Shown here piece by piece: positions 1-8,594 of a stretch of DNA of 60,599 nucleotides (position 1 is its first letter; each line of letters begins with the position of its first letter). Origin of the DNA: Pirellula staleyi DSM 6068 (GTDB taxonomy: Bacteria; Planctomycetota; Planctomycetia; Pirellulales; Pirellulaceae); assembly GCA_945875845.1 (NCBI GenBank), contig CAMCMB010000041.1, forward strand, positions 1-60,599. The letters are read 5' to 3'. Below the pieces are notes generated by a model, which was not told the DNA's origin, made no database searches, and saw only the letters and a list, made by a program, of their open reading frames with translations. Both the position numbers and the translations under genes were made by a program.

Positions 1-440
1 CTATGCAACTTGTTTTGCCGCAGCTCGCTTCTCTTGACGTTGTTTGCGTGCTGCTTCTAGCTTGCGATCGCGTTCTTCCCCGATCACTTCGCTTAGCCCT
101 GCGAGGCAATCCGCAGGGGTAACGTAGCCGATGGCGCTGTGCAAACGAACCGTATTGTAGTAACGCACATACTTCGCAATTCGCTTCTCGGCTTCGTCCT
201 TTGTCGCAGGGCAGCTAGGACGAATGCACTCGCTCTTGAGTGAGCCATGCCAGCGTTCCAGCTTACCGTTGCTTTGCGGGTAGTAAGGGCTCGTGAGGCC
301 CACTTCAGCAGGTCTTTGCATAGAATGTCCGATCGCTCGGTCCAGTACTTCATGTAGTCGAAAAACTTGTCGCGAATATCGTGGGGGACCCAAACGCCTT
401 CTAAAGGTCCCCATTGGCTTTTTTTGCCCGAACGTTCTCC
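1..440 (-). pseudogene. IS3-type orfB (DDE integrase core), central deletion
   Basis: The N-terminal part lies in the -1 frame relative to orfA (GVWVPHDIRDKFFDYMKYW, typical of IS3 OrfB). Around 290-310 the similarity jumps directly to the C-terminal integrase core (SPYYPQSNGKLERWHGSLK, then YYNTVRLHSAIGYVTPAD), which follows in another frame. The first two acidic residues of the DDE triad should lie in the missing middle, so the protein cannot be an active transposase. The frame ends with TAG at 1-3. Confidence 0.75.
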
Positions 441-739
441 TTCATGAGCTCTGCGATACCTTCGTTTTTGTGGATAAGCTTCTCTTGCAGCCGACGGATT
501 TGCTGCTCCTTGAGTGCGTTGATTTTGGCTTCGGCCAACTTGCTGGCCGTATCCGATTTGGCGGTCTTCTCGAAAGCCTTCTCTGCCTACTCCATCACCA
601 CAGCAACCCACTGATGGATTTGCGTTGGCTGAATCGACAGCTCTTCGGCTATCGTGGCAATCGACACTTTTCCTTTTAGGTGCCGCCGAACGATGGCAGC
701 TTTTTGTTCCGCTGTGAATTTTCTACGTGAATGGGTCAT
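401..739 (-). pseudogene. IS3-type orfA (helix-turn-helix protein), nonsense mutation
   Basis: Starting at the ATG at 739, the frame reads MTHSRRKFTAEQKAAIVRR, a typical start of an IS3-family OrfA helix-turn-helix protein, which binds the element ends. It continues through SIQPTQIHQWVAVVME and then meets an in-frame TAG at 587-589. After it the same frame resumes as a coiled-coil-like stretch (AEKAFEKTAKSD, then LQEKLIHKNEGIAELMKEN) and stops at 401-403. Because protein-like sequence continues on both sides of the stop, this is a nonsense mutation of an otherwise complete orfA, not a short real gene. Confidence 0.75.
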
Positions 740-794
740 GGAAATTTCTCCGGTAAAAAGGTTATGTTAACCTATTCAACGGAAATTCCACTTC

Positions 795-1050
795 CTACTG
801 GAGCAAGCGTCCTGACCTGTGGATCAAACAGTGGTGGGAACTGCACGCCAAAGGAGATGTAATTGTGATCCGCTATGGGGACGATGTCGTAATGGGTTTC
901 TCTGAGCGTATCAACGCGGAGAGATGCTTAGCGTCTCTTCGGGAACGCTTTGCCAAGTTCGGTCTCACGTTGCATCCGGAAAAGACTCGTCTGATTGAGT
1001 TCGGACGATTTGCTTCGGAGCGTAGGCGAGAGCGCGTGGTTACGACTTCG
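795..1050 (+). pseudogene. Group II intron reverse transcriptase/maturase fragment
   Basis: The frame reads WIKQWWELHAKGDVIVIRYGDD and then LRERFAKFGLTLHPEKTRL and IEFGRFASERRR, which is the palm region of group II intron RTs around the catalytic YxDD box. The box here is YGDD where bacterial group II RTs usually have YADD. Sequence upstream of the palm (fingers) and downstream (thumb, maturase) is missing, and the frame after about residue RRRER is unlike an RT. The fragment is too short to function. Confidence 0.75.
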
Positions 1051-1133
1051 GCCGCATCTTCGCTGGCACCTCCCTCGCCCAAAGATACTCCATCCTTATC
1101 CGGAAGTGCGTTTTCTCGATCGACTCGAGGCAA

Positions 1134-1166
1134 GAGCCGTATGAGGTAATTCTTCACGTATGGCTC
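1134..1166 (+). ncRNA. Group II intron domain V hairpin
   Basis: A 33-nt hairpin that starts GAGCCGTATGAGG and ends CACGTATGGCTC. The two arms pair with each other, leaving a small loop and an internal bulge, and the 5' strand carries the AGC triad expected at the catalytic base of domain V. The downstream GTGCGGGG and the short inverted repeat at 1176-1195 fit the joiner and domain VI. It is a relic, because the rest of the intron RNA is not present. Confidence 0.65.
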
Positions 1167-1352
1167 CGTGCGGGGATGGCCAAAAATGGCCATTCCTAAA
1201 ATCGCACCATTATTCGCATCCAGTGGCACATGATATGCTGTGGTTATGGAAATCGCGAGCTAATATCGCGCATCACTGCCAAAAGAACAGACTAAACCCA
1301 ATGATGGAGCACCTGTGATTTGGTTCGGCGATCTACCAATCAGGAGAAACCC

Positions 1353-2300
1353 ATGTTGAAACATCCCACAGCAATCACACTGAGTTTTTTATTTGCAACC
1401 CTTTTCGGCACTGCCCTCGCCGCCGCCGGAACGGGCGGTGTTCGAGACAGTGGTGACTTTTTTTCGGAAGCAGCCATCAAGGAAGCGACCCGTACAATCT
1501 CCGAAATCGAGACGCAGTTCAAGAAAGACCTAGTGGTCGAGACTTTCCCGGATATTCCAGAAGAGACAAAACGGGGTGTGGACCTTTCGGACAAACGCGA
1601 CGTGAACAGGATGTTCGAGCAATGGACGGTGAAAGAGGCCAAGCAATCCAGAGTCAACGGGATCTACATCCTCATTTCGAAAGAGCCTGCCCATCTTCAA
1701 ATCGTCGTGGGTAACGATACACAAAACAAAGCATTTACCTTGAAGGATCGCGAAAACCTTGCGAACCTCATGCTGAGTAAGCTTCGCGCGAAGAAGAACG
1801 ATGAGGCATTATTGGAATGCGTCCAGTACGTTTCCACGACCATGGCAGGCCATTTGCAGCCAAGCAAAAGAGCCAACAACGTTGCCTCTCCATCGGTTGT
1901 TAGTTCAAGAGCTTTGCAGACGGAACACGCGACGCCTTGGGGCTGGATTATCACGGCAGTCCTCGGGATCGGTGCGGTCTGGCTGATCGTCGGAGTGCTT
2001 CGTTCGTTCATGGGCCGTGGTGCAACAGGAGGCCAAGGAATGATGCCAAGCGCCGGTGGGGGCGGTATGTTCAACTCGCTCCTTGGTGGAATGTTTGGCG
2101 CGGCAGCAGGTATGTGGCTTTATGACCAATTCTCAGGAAGTCACGGCAATGCATGGGGAGGCGACCACGATAACCGCAGTTCTGACTCGACGGGATTTTC
2201 GGGGCAAGATACCGACTACTCAGGAACAGGTGGCGACTTTGGCGATGACTATAGTGGTGGTGACTGGGGTGGCGGCGATGGCGGTGGCGGCGATTTCTGA
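1353..2300 (+). CDS. TPM-domain secreted/membrane protein with Gly-rich tail
   Basis: A 315-residue protein with an N-terminal signal peptide (hydrophobic LSFLFATLFGTALA), then a TPM-type domain at about residues 30-170 (QFKKDLVVETFPDIP, GIYILISKEPAHLQIVVG), one membrane helix near 196-216 (GWIITAVLGIGAVWLIVGVL) and a Gly/Asp/Ser-rich tail ending in repeated GGGD-type residues. TPM proteins (YgcG/TPM_phosphatase group) are exported and anchored at the envelope; some have acid-phosphatase activity or help photosystem repair in plants, but here no function can be assigned. The start at 1353 was chosen over an upstream in-frame codon because AGGAGA (1342-1347) precedes it at good spacing and the signal peptide begins there. 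It stands alone, with mobile-element debris upstream. Confidence 0.8.
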   Translation: MLKHPTAITLSFLFATLFGTALAAAGTGGVRDSGDFFSEAAIKEATRTISEIETQFKKDLVVETFPDIPEETKRGVDLSDKRDVNRMFEQWTVKEAKQSRVNGIYILISKEPAHLQIVVGNDTQNKAFTLKDRENLANLMLSKLRAKKNDEALLECVQYVSTTMAGHLQPSKRANNVASPSVVSSRALQTEHATPWGWIITAVLGIGAVWLIVGVLRSFMGRGATGGQGMMPSAGGGGMFNSLLGGMFGAAAGMWLYDQFSGSHGNAWGGDHDNRSSDSTGFSGQDTDYSGTGGDFGDDYSGGDWGGGDGGGGDF

Positions 2301-2462
2301 TCGGTGAGTTTACTCGCGATGGGCAAAACATAGTCGCCTTTTGCTCCGCAAAGGCAGCGGACTTAACGCTACTTTCGCGGATAGTCTGTGAATTTATCCT
2401 GGTTGGCTCACCGGACGACTCGCGCCGTTCCGCTACCAGATGTTAGCGGCAGGGCGCCAGCC

Positions 2463-2595
2463 AAATGGCACTCACTTTGTAGCGGAACAGCGCAAGCTGT
2501 CCGGTGTCCGTAGTCAAATCACTTGGATATTCACCGGGCGGCTCTCGCCGCTCCGCTACGAAAACATTGGTTCGAACCGAAAGTGAGTGCCATTG
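2463..2595. mobile_element. 133-bp MITE with IS4-type ends
   Basis: Non-autonomous miniature element. The left end reads AAATGGCACTCACTTT and the right end, inverted, CAATGGCACTCACTTT: 15 of 16 positions agree. It is flanked by a 10-bp duplication, GGCGCCAGCC at 2453-2462 and GGCGCGAGCC at 2596-2605 (one mismatch). The same ends and the same target, in inverted orientation, bound the IS4-type remnant at 38954-39737, so that IS family is the likely source of transposase. The interior is mostly an 81-bp palindrome (2479-2559). Confidence 0.75.
2479..2559. repeat. Family B palindromic repeat, copy 1 (81 bp)
   Basis: Begins GTAGCGGAACAGCGC and ends GCCGCTCCGCTAC, with CCGGTG and CACCGG flanking a central 24-bp spacer that includes CAAATCACTT. 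The second copy at 13897-13977 is also 81 bp and is inverted relative to this one. The arms are imperfectly self-complementary, so the RNA or single-stranded DNA would fold into a long hairpin. Confidence 0.75.
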
Positions 2596-2741
2596 GGCGC
2601 GAGCCTTCCGGTGATGACCCAAGCATTTTTCACAGCCTAGGAGCGAAAGGCAGGGCGAGGGAGGCGAGGAGATAATAACATTTCATAGGGTGCGATTTTG
2701 CGTTGGTTTTGAAAACTTCTTGGTTTGAATGACCGTTGGTG

Positions 2742-3986
2742 TTACTCGCGCCCGTGGAACTGTTCTTCCTTCGGTAACGCGATGACTTTCCACGTGGCGG
2801 GATAGAATCGCACGATGCGGCGCGGGCGATAGCCTTCCAGCATCATGTCGCACTTCACTCGGATCTGTACGCCGCTGCTGCCGGGTTCGATAGGGATTTT
2901 CTTAATGTCAAGAATGTTGCCTCCTTTGCGATCGTTAACGGGGTCGTAGGTCATGAGACTTTCGCGAGCGACCGCAATGGTGCCTTTCGGCGCGGACGGA
3001 TTCTCGGGCTCCTTGAAGAGCGGCCAGCCGATCTTGTCGCTGTTCGTGAGAGCGAGTTCGTCCAACAGTTTCGAATCCACTCCGTCGAAGAAGGTTATGG
3101 TGACGATCTGTGCATCGTCATCGACGGCGTTTACCCAGCCGGGCAATCCTCGCTCGCGAATGTGGTTGCGATGCCGTTCGAGTTGATTCGCGGTAACCAG
3201 CGCGCGGGACGCTTCGTCAAGCCACACGTCGGTGATGCGACCAGGACCGTAAAGCGTGCCCCAAGTGAGGTTGAAGAGCATGGACTGTCCCGGTTGGATA
3301 GCCTTGAGATCTGCGATGGAGCTGCCCATGAACACACGGGTGCTGGTGAGCAGATCGAAGAGCTTCGGCTTTCCGTTGGGCTGACCGTTGTCCTGAAGAG
3401 TGGCGGTGAGCTTTTTTGCGTCGAGATCCAGGCTGTCGATCTTCCAGAGCTGCTTCTGCCGCGCATGGAACGTAAAATCATCCTCAATGCGGAAGCAACG
3501 ACGAAACTCCCACTCGGGCGTCTTGCGATTATTTGCGGTGTCCGGCAGTGGCGTCTTGTCGTTGGGATCGCTCAGGTAAAATAAACCGTGGAGGTGCGTG
3601 CCGAGCGGTATGTCCTGCAACGCAGCGGGCGCTCCCTGATACCAAATCGAACCATACGGCAGCATCGTCGCATCCAGCGGCAAGTCCCAAACGCCGCGAT
3701 CTTGGCTGTCATTGCGGTCTACACGAATTTGGAAGCGCCGCTCCAGGTGATCGAGTTGGATGATTTCACCCGTGACCGCGTGCGCCGAACCCTGCGGCGG
3801 GAATTGACCTTCGACAAGTTGGAACCAGTCCGGTTTGTCATCGGGCTTTTTGTCTTTGGGGTTCTTGCGCTTCTCACTCGCCTTGACAGGGCCGTCCGCA
3901 TCGGTGCGAAACTTGGGCGGCTCGGCAAAGAGAAGTGCCGATGAGAGGAAAAGGCCATTGAGGCAAATTCCGATGATAAATCGCAT
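2742..3986 (-). CDS. Secreted protein of DUF1592-DUF1552 operon, copy 1 (unknown)
   Basis: A 414-residue protein with a signal peptide (MRFIIGICLNGLFLSSALLF) and no recognised domain. It is clearly related to the product at 32461-33693: both share MLPYG, RGAP/QGAP followed by L(Q/R)DIPLGT, SSGIQI/SSGVQIRV and GxRPxRxVR near the C-terminus. Three segments of about 100 residues, beginning near GEIIQLDHLERRFQIRV, IDSLDLDAKKLTATL and GWVNAVDDDAQIVTI, look like repeats of a small beta-barrel; this is inference. It is last in a minus-strand operon after a DUF1592-type protein and a DUF1552 protein. A TTG at 4019, two bases from the DUF1552 stop, would add 11 residues; the ATG at 3986 is preferred because the signal peptide starts there. 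The function is not known, but the conserved operon position suggests work with the exported cytochrome-like complex. Confidence 0.8.
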   Translation of the reverse strand: MRFIIGICLNGLFLSSALLFAEPPKFRTDADGPVKASEKRKNPKDKKPDDKPDWFQLVEGQFPPQGSAHAVTGEIIQLDHLERRFQIRVDRNDSQDRGVWDLPLDATMLPYGSIWYQGAPAALQDIPLGTHLHGLFYLSDPNDKTPLPDTANNRKTPEWEFRRCFRIEDDFTFHARQKQLWKIDSLDLDAKKLTATLQDNGQPNGKPKLFDLLTSTRVFMGSSIADLKAIQPGQSMLFNLTWGTLYGPGRITDVWLDEASRALVTANQLERHRNHIRERGLPGWVNAVDDDAQIVTITFFDGVDSKLLDELALTNSDKIGWPLFKEPENPSAPKGTIAVARESLMTYDPVNDRKGGNILDIKKIPIEPGSSGVQIRVKCDMMLEGYRPRRIVRFYPATWKVIALPKEEQFHGRE

Positions 3987-4021
3987 GCGAAGTCCCGTGA
4001 TGAAGGGTGCGGTGTTCAAGT

Positions 4022-5398
4022 CTATACCCGAATCTGAGAGATGACTCCCACGCTGTCCTGAAACGCGTCCACCTTTACATCCACGCTTTGCAGCATGGTG
4101 AGCAGCAGGTTGCTGACGCGGGCGTCGCTGTCGACGGGGCGGCTACAAATCTTGTAATGCGCGTTGGCGTCGGAGACGTCATAATGGCCGATTGTGGGCA
4201 GATTGAAATCGACGTGCGTGCCGTGCTTGTAACCAAGAGCTTTGCCGCCCGCGAGGATGGTGGGAAGGTTGGCGTTTCCGTGACTGTGTCCATAGGCCAT
4301 GCCGCTGCCCCAGAGGACTTGCGTGGTGTCGAGCAGTGGTGTGTCGCCTTCCTTGTGCTCCTTGAGCTTGTCGAGGAAGTAGCTGAGCTGGCCGACGAGA
4401 AAGGTGTCTGTCTCAGTGAGTCGACGAAGCTGCTCGGGGTCGCCGTTGTGATGGCTGAGGCCGTGCCTTGTTTGCAGGATGCCGATTTCAGGAATGCCGC
4501 TGGTATTGCCCTCGCTGCCGATGCCGCAGGTGATGACTCGCGTGGAATCGGTGCGCAGCGCCATGACCATGAGATCATAAAACAGGCGGTAATACTCGCC
4601 TGCCTCGGCCATGCTGAGCTTGCGCTGAAGACGAGCGGCTTCACTCGCAGGCATGGCGGGCTTGGGCACGTTAAGCCATTCGTCAGCGCGGCGGGTGCGT
4701 TCTTCGACCTGACGCACGGCGGTGAGGTATTCGTCTAGCTTGGTGCGATCCTCGCTGCCTAGATTGTTCGTCACGCGTTTCGCATCGTCTGCCACAAGAT
4801 CGAGTATGCTGCCGCGTCGGCTGAGACGGCGGCGAATGGTCTCTTTGCTGTCCTTTTCGACGCCGAAGAGCTCATTGAATATCTGCTGTGTGTTGCGCTC
4901 CGCTGGAATCTGGATGCCATCCTTAGACCAAGCCAGCGACGTACCCTCGATGGCCATCTCCAGCGAGGAAAAACGCGTTGCATTGCCTTGCACCTCAGCC
5001 ATGAGCTGATCGGCGGACACTGTGTTGCGGAAGGCACCTCCATCGCCGGGAACGTTCGCGCCCGTGAGCCAGACCTTCTCGCAGTTGTGATGCTTGCCGA
5101 TGACCATCGGGTGATGCAAGCCACTGATTGGAGTGATGTCCGCACGATGTTTTTCGAGCGACATGAGCGGTTTGGTAAACGCATAGTCCGCGCCGGCTTT
5201 CTCGATCTGCCACGTCAGCGTGTTGACACCGTTCGGGATGTAAAGAAACACGCTGCGCTTTGGCTTGGCAGGCTCCTCGGCAGCACGCGAATTGGCGGGC
5301 AGCATGGCGTTCAGGAGTGGCAGCGAAACGGTGGCACCCATTCCGCGCAGGACCTCGCGGCGGCCCATTTTCCAGCGATTCAAGTTCAGGTTGCTCAT
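4022..5398 (-). CDS. DUF1552 family protein, Tat-exported, copy 1
   Basis: A 458-residue DUF1552 protein. The N-terminus has a twin-arginine signal ([18 protein letters not shown], Arg13-Arg14), so export in folded form is likely. Family-typical stretches include [34 protein letters not shown] and [25 protein letters not shown]1552 proteins are common in planctomycetes and Verrucomicrobia, usually beside DUF1592/DUF1588/DUF1585 proteins; no reaction has been established that can be read from sequence. The many His residues (HHNC, SHHNGD, GHSHGN) could bind metal, which is inference. It follows the DUF1592 gene by 28 bases and precedes the unknown secreted protein, so the three are probably one transcript. 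Confidence 0.9.
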   Translation of the reverse strand: MSNLNLNRWKMGRREVLRGMGATVSLPLLNAMLPANSRAAEEPAKPKRSVFLYIPNGVNTLTWQIEKAGADYAFTKPLMSLEKHRADITPISGLHHPMVIGKHHNCEKVWLTGANVPGDGGAFRNTVSADQLMAEVQGNATRFSSLEMAIEGTSLAWSKDGIQIPAERNTQQIFNELFGVEKDSKETIRRRLSRRGSILDLVADDAKRVTNNLGSEDRTKLDEYLTAVRQVEERTRRADEWLNVPKPAMPASEAARLQRKLSMAEAGEYYRLFYDLMVMALRTDSTRVITCGIGSEGNTSGIPEIGILQTRHGLSHHNGDPEQLRRLTETDTFLVGQLSYFLDKLKEHKEGDTPLLDTTQVLWGSGMAYGHSHGNANLPTILAGGKALGYKHGTHVDFNLPTIGHYDVSDANAHYKICSRPVDSDARVSNLLLTMLQSVDVKVDAFQDSVGVISQIRV

Positions 5399-5426
5399 GG
5401 TTTGTTTCTGGTTTGAGTTGTACGAA

Positions 5427-7880
5427 TTAACGTTTCTGGAAAAGATCGGAGGTAACGAGTGCGGTGACGATGTCGACTAGCCGGTAGTCATTGGTCTTGC
5501 TGGCGACGGCGATGGCATTCAGGTCATCGCGGTCGTCAAAGGACAAGCTGCGGCGTAGGGCGTAAGTGGCTAGCTTCTCGATGAAGGTATGATTGAAGGC
5601 GTCAAGGTCCGCAAAGAGTAGCTTTTTGAATTCATCTGCCGTTTCATAGGCTCGGCCGTCCGGCAGTGAGCCGGCAGCGTTGACGATCGGGTTGTCGCCG
5701 ACGCCGTCGGTGACTTCCTCGGTGCGCCATCGGCCGATGGCGTCATAGTTCTCAAACGCTAGGCCGAGGGGATCGATCTTCGCATGGCAGACAGCGCAGT
5801 TGGGGTCGTGAACATGCGCTTCGAGCTTCTGGCGCAACGTGGCTTTCGGGCCGGTCGGGTTCGTCGGAATAGGATTTACGTTTGCGGGTGGTGGCGGTGG
5901 CGATTTGCCGAAGATGACTTCGCTCAGCCATACGCCGCGATGCACGGGACGATGTCGCACGCCATCGCTGGTGAGGGAAAGGATGGACGCCTGCGTGAGT
6001 AAGCCTCCGCGATGGCTGTTGGCGGGCAAGGAAATGCGTTGGAACTCGACGCCGCTTAGGTTTGCCTCGGGCAGGCAGTAAAACTGCGCGAGTAGCGGGT
6101 TCATCATGCTCCAGTCCGAGTGGAGGAACTCACGCAGCGTAAGGCCGCTGGTGAGCACTTCTCTAAAAAACGCTTTTGTCTCGCCGATCATGCTGTTTTC
6201 CAGCGTCTTGTCGTAATCGGGATAGAGCATCTTATCCGGCTGGAACATGCCGACTTTTCTCAATCGCAGCCACTGCGTGGCAAAGGAGTCCGCGAAGCGG
6301 TGCGAACGCGCATCGGCCAGCAGACGAGCGGCCTGTTGCGCGAGCACGGCCTTATCGCGGAGCTTGCCTTGCTCGGCGAGTGCGAACAACTCGGCATCCG
6401 GCATCGTGTTCCAGAGTAGGTAGGAAATGCGCGACGCGATCTCCCAATCATTGAGCGTAGGACGCGATGCGTTCTCATCCCCCTCGGCGATGAAAAGGAA
6501 GCTTTTCGAGTTGAGGATAGCGAGCATCCCGGCTTTCACTGCATTGCGAAAGCTCTCCTTCGCATCGAGTTCGCTCTGCACGATGCGCATGGTTTGGCTG
6601 ATCTCCTCGTCGGTGACTGGACGGCGAAAAGCGCGTTGAGCGAGTGTGGCGAGACAGGCACGTGCCTGCTCCATGTTTCCCTCTTCACGCGGCATATAGT
6701 CGTCTCGGAGTTGCTGCTCGAAATCCTCGATGATCGGCCCTTTCCACGAGATAGAGTCCAGGATGAGAAAGGGATAGCGAGGCTTACCATCTTCATCGGT
6801 GAGCTTCATCTGCCATGGGATGCGGCCGACCTTCGTGCTGATGAACGGCACCTCGCCATGACGTCCCGAACGCGGATTATTCGATGGACCGGGCACATCG
6901 TTAAACACCTCGATGTTCGGCCTTCCTTTGGGCAGGTGCGTACGAAAGCTCACGGTGACGGGCTTGTCCTCGGGAGCAACGATGTCCTGCTCAAACAAAA
7001 CGCGGTCCAGCTTTGACTCATACACTTTGAGTCGGGGCGCACGACCTTTCTCAGGCTTCAGGCCGCTGAGCGTGTAGCTGATCTCATAGATGCCCGACTG
7101 GGGTAGCGGATCCTTCAGCAGCGAATACCGGAAGATGTCGCCAGGCCACATCTCGTATCGCACCTTGTCGAGCAGACCCAACTCGCGTAGCCGCTCTCGG
7201 TGTTGCTCTCGGATTTGTTCTTCGTAGAGCACGGGTTTAGAGCCACCGAAAGGGGGCGCGGGTTTCGCGTTCTTCGGCAGCGGATCAGGATACGCTTCGT
7301 TGAGAATGGTTTCTGCTGCCGTGAGATACTTCTCGATGTTCGAGGGCGAGAGCGTCAGCACGGAGCCGATGCGTTCAAAGCCGTTCCATTCGGGGTCATC
7401 GAGCAGCGCGCCGGGGTCCTTCGCATCGTATTGCACGCCGATCAAATCGCGAATCGTTTGAACGTATTCATCGCGCGTCAATCGGTTGTACGAAACGCGA
7501 CCACGTGCCGCCATGCGCGATGATTCTCCTTCCTTCAGTCGGGCCGCAATCCAATCGACGATCGCAGCCCGCTGATCGGTCGTGGGCAAGTTTATTTCTT
7601 CCTTGGGGGGCATTTCGCCAGAGTTAATGCGTTCCATGACTTCAACCCATTGTGGGTTGTCCTCGAGTCCAACTTTGACGGAAAGACTGTCGATGCGGAA
7701 ATCACCTTCTCTTTTTTCGGCGTTGTGGCATTTATTGCAGTGGGATTTCAAAAAGGGTTGAAGGTCGGTTTCGTATTTCGGAGCATCGGCAAAAGTTAGG
7801 TTAGGAGCATCGATCGCCAGTGCGATCAGCACACACATCCGCATCAGTACGCCTATCGATTGCCGGGGCTGGTTTAGCAT
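5427..7880 (-). CDS. DUF1587/1592/1588/1585 dihaem cytochrome-like protein, copy 1
   Basis: An 817-residue planctomycete-type exported protein. After a signal sequence it has a PSCyt1-like haem domain with CNKCH (Cys48, Cys51, His52) and the typical INSGEMPP motif, then the DUF1587, DUF1595, DUF1592, DUF1588 and DUF1585 modules in their usual order. DUF1592/1588 marks are [30 protein letters not shown] and [14 protein letters not shown] second haem site, CAVCH, lies near residue 700 in the sequence [15 protein letters not shown]. Two c-type haems outside the cytoplasm suggest electron transfer, perhaps linked to polymer breakdown, but the reaction is unknown. It leads the three-gene operon and is transcribed away from thrS. 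It lacks the REP-encoded insertion of the paralogue at 36159-38708. Confidence 0.9.
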   Translation of the reverse strand: MLNQPRQSIGVLMRMCVLIALAIDAPNLTFADAPKYETDLQPFLKSHCNKCHNAEKREGDFRIDSLSVKVGLEDNPQWVEVMERINSGEMPPKEEINLPTTDQRAAIVDWIAARLKEGESSRMAARGRVSYNRLTRDEYVQTIRDLIGVQYDAKDPGALLDDPEWNGFERIGSVLTLSPSNIEKYLTAAETILNEAYPDPLPKNAKPAPPFGGSKPVLYEEQIREQHRERLRELGLLDKVRYEMWPGDIFRYSLLKDPLPQSGIYEISYTLSGLKPEKGRAPRLKVYESKLDRVLFEQDIVAPEDKPVTVSFRTHLPKGRPNIEVFNDVPGPSNNPRSGRHGEVPFISTKVGRIPWQMKLTDEDGKPRYPFLILDSISWKGPIIEDFEQQLRDDYMPREEGNMEQARACLATLAQRAFRRPVTDEEISQTMRIVQSELDAKESFRNAVKAGMLAILNSKSFLFIAEGDENASRPTLNDWEIASRISYLLWNTMPDAELFALAEQGKLRDKAVLAQQAARLLADARSHRFADSFATQWLRLRKVGMFQPDKMLYPDYDKTLENSMIGETKAFFREVLTSGLTLREFLHSDWSMMNPLLAQFYCLPEANLSGVEFQRISLPANSHRGGLLTQASILSLTSDGVRHRPVHRGVWLSEVIFGKSPPPPPANVNPIPTNPTGPKATLRQKLEAHVHDPNCAVCHAKIDPLGLAFENYDAIGRWRTEEVTDGVGDNPIVNAAGSLPDGRAYETADEFKKLLFADLDAFNHTFIEKLATYALRRSLSFDDRDDLNAIAVASKTNDYRLVDIVTALVTSDLFQKR

Positions 7881-7960
7881 TGTTGCCTTTCGTTCTTTGT
7901 CGTCCGCAAATATTTCATTCTAGTGCAATGAGCGCGATGCCGCTCCATTCAAACCTGCAG

Positions 7961-8130
7961 CGCCCTTCAACGCAACTTTTGCGGATAGGCTTTGGATTTA
8001 TTCTTTTCGACTCACCGGACGGCTCGCGCCGTTCCGCTACCAAGCTCGCGCCGTTCCGCTACCAAATATGAGCGGCAGGGCGCAAGCCCTCCGGTGATGA
8101 CCCGAGAATTTTTTCACAACCTAGGAGCAA
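7961..8130. repeat. Family A palindrome without insertion
   Basis: Uninterrupted copy of the family A repeat. It runs from GCAGCG and GCGGATAGGC through GGATTTATTC, CTCACCGGACGGCTCGCGCC, the loop AAATATGAGCGGCAGGGCGC and CCCTCCGGTGATGA to TTTTTTCACAACCTAGGAGC. The outer arms are inverted repeats of each other. Inside, a 20-bp piece, GCTCGCGCCGTTCCGCTACC, is tandemly duplicated. This copy shows the empty target site GGCGC(A)AGCC into which elements have inserted in the other two copies. Confidence 0.75.
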
Positions 8131-8594
8131 AAGGGGACTAGCGGAGGCTGGTGATCTCAGGCGGTATCGCCTTGCCCCCCGCCGACACGTCCACGTCCTT
8201 GGGGGTCTTGTCAATCACACCCACTCGTCGGATCGAGACGACCTGCGGTCCGGCAACCGCACCATTTTACCAGGGTTTTGGGAAGAAGAGGCAGATTTTG
8301 GTCGTAAAGCGTATTTAGTGGTGCCGTAAGCGACGCAATTACCCATATTCCCCCTAGAGCAACGCGTTGACGCGCTCCGCGACTCCGATGCTGAAATTTG
8401 TGATAGCAAAGAAATTCCCTGGGCAGTTTTGGGGGTGGTTTTGAGACTGTTACGTTCGTCGACGCCTCGATCTTGAATCCCACGAAAAACCTCAGCGGGA
8501 CCATCTTCCTGCTTGCGACAGAGGGTAGAATTCCGTCCCCACGTTAACAACAAATCCTCATCGCAATATCCAACAAACCTCCGCAACAATTTTT
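8131..8594. other. Intergenic region upstream of thrS
   Basis: Spacer between the family A repeat and thrS. It was scanned for a T-box leader and for a gene on either strand. No specifier-loop/antiterminator pattern, terminator or convincing coding frame was seen. A run of inverted GC-rich segments around 8180-8260 has no clear role. Promoters for thrS and for the divergent operon should lie somewhere in 7881-8594, but none stands out. Confidence 0.4.

Larger units (their letters stand above)
1..769 (-). mobile_element. Degenerate IS3-family insertion sequence (internally deleted)
   Basis: Remnant of an IS3-type element read on the minus strand. It holds an orfA frame with a nonsense codon (401-739) and an orfB whose ends survive but whose middle is missing. 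The overlap of the two frames contains an A-rich slippery stretch (GCAAAAAAAGCC on the minus strand), as is usual for programmed -1 frameshifting in IS3 elements. The inverted repeats could not be placed; the outer boundary near 769 is a guess. A full element would be about 1.3-1.5 kb, so roughly half is lost. The stop codon of orfB is the very first triplet of the window, and the same 139 bases recur at the end of the window. Confidence 0.75.
795..1195 (+). mobile_element. Group II intron remnant (RT fragment plus domain V/VI)
   Basis: A 3' piece of a bacterial group II intron. It begins abruptly beside the IS3 remnant with part of the intron-encoded reverse transcriptase, loses the RT frame near 1040, and ends with a segment whose sequence fits domain V (1134-1166) and a following hairpin consistent with domain VI (about 1173-1195). 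The maturase (X) domain, the DNA-binding domain and RNA domains I-III are absent, so it is inactive for self-mobility. Confidence 0.7.
2354..2650. repeat. Family A palindrome interrupted by a MITE
   Basis: This intergenic stretch carries the family A palindrome found again at 7961-8130 and around 38899-39830. Shared marks are GTGAATTTAT, GCTCACCGGACG, a GCGGCAGGGCGC block and the closing CACAGCCTAGGAGC. Between the two halves sits a 133-bp insertion (2463-2595). Nothing in 2301-2741 looks coding. Confidence 0.75.

Noticed and set aside
873-1229. 118-codon minus-strand frame
   Set aside because: Antisense to the reverse-transcriptase fragment and domain V hairpin; no protein-like features.
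4007-4738. 243-codon plus-strand frame
   Set aside because: Antisense to the DUF1552 gene; no motif, and the minus-strand frame is clearly the real gene.
8131-8594. T-box riboswitch upstream of thrS
   Set aside because: No T-box sequence, specifier loop or terminator/antiterminator pair could be found in the spacer.
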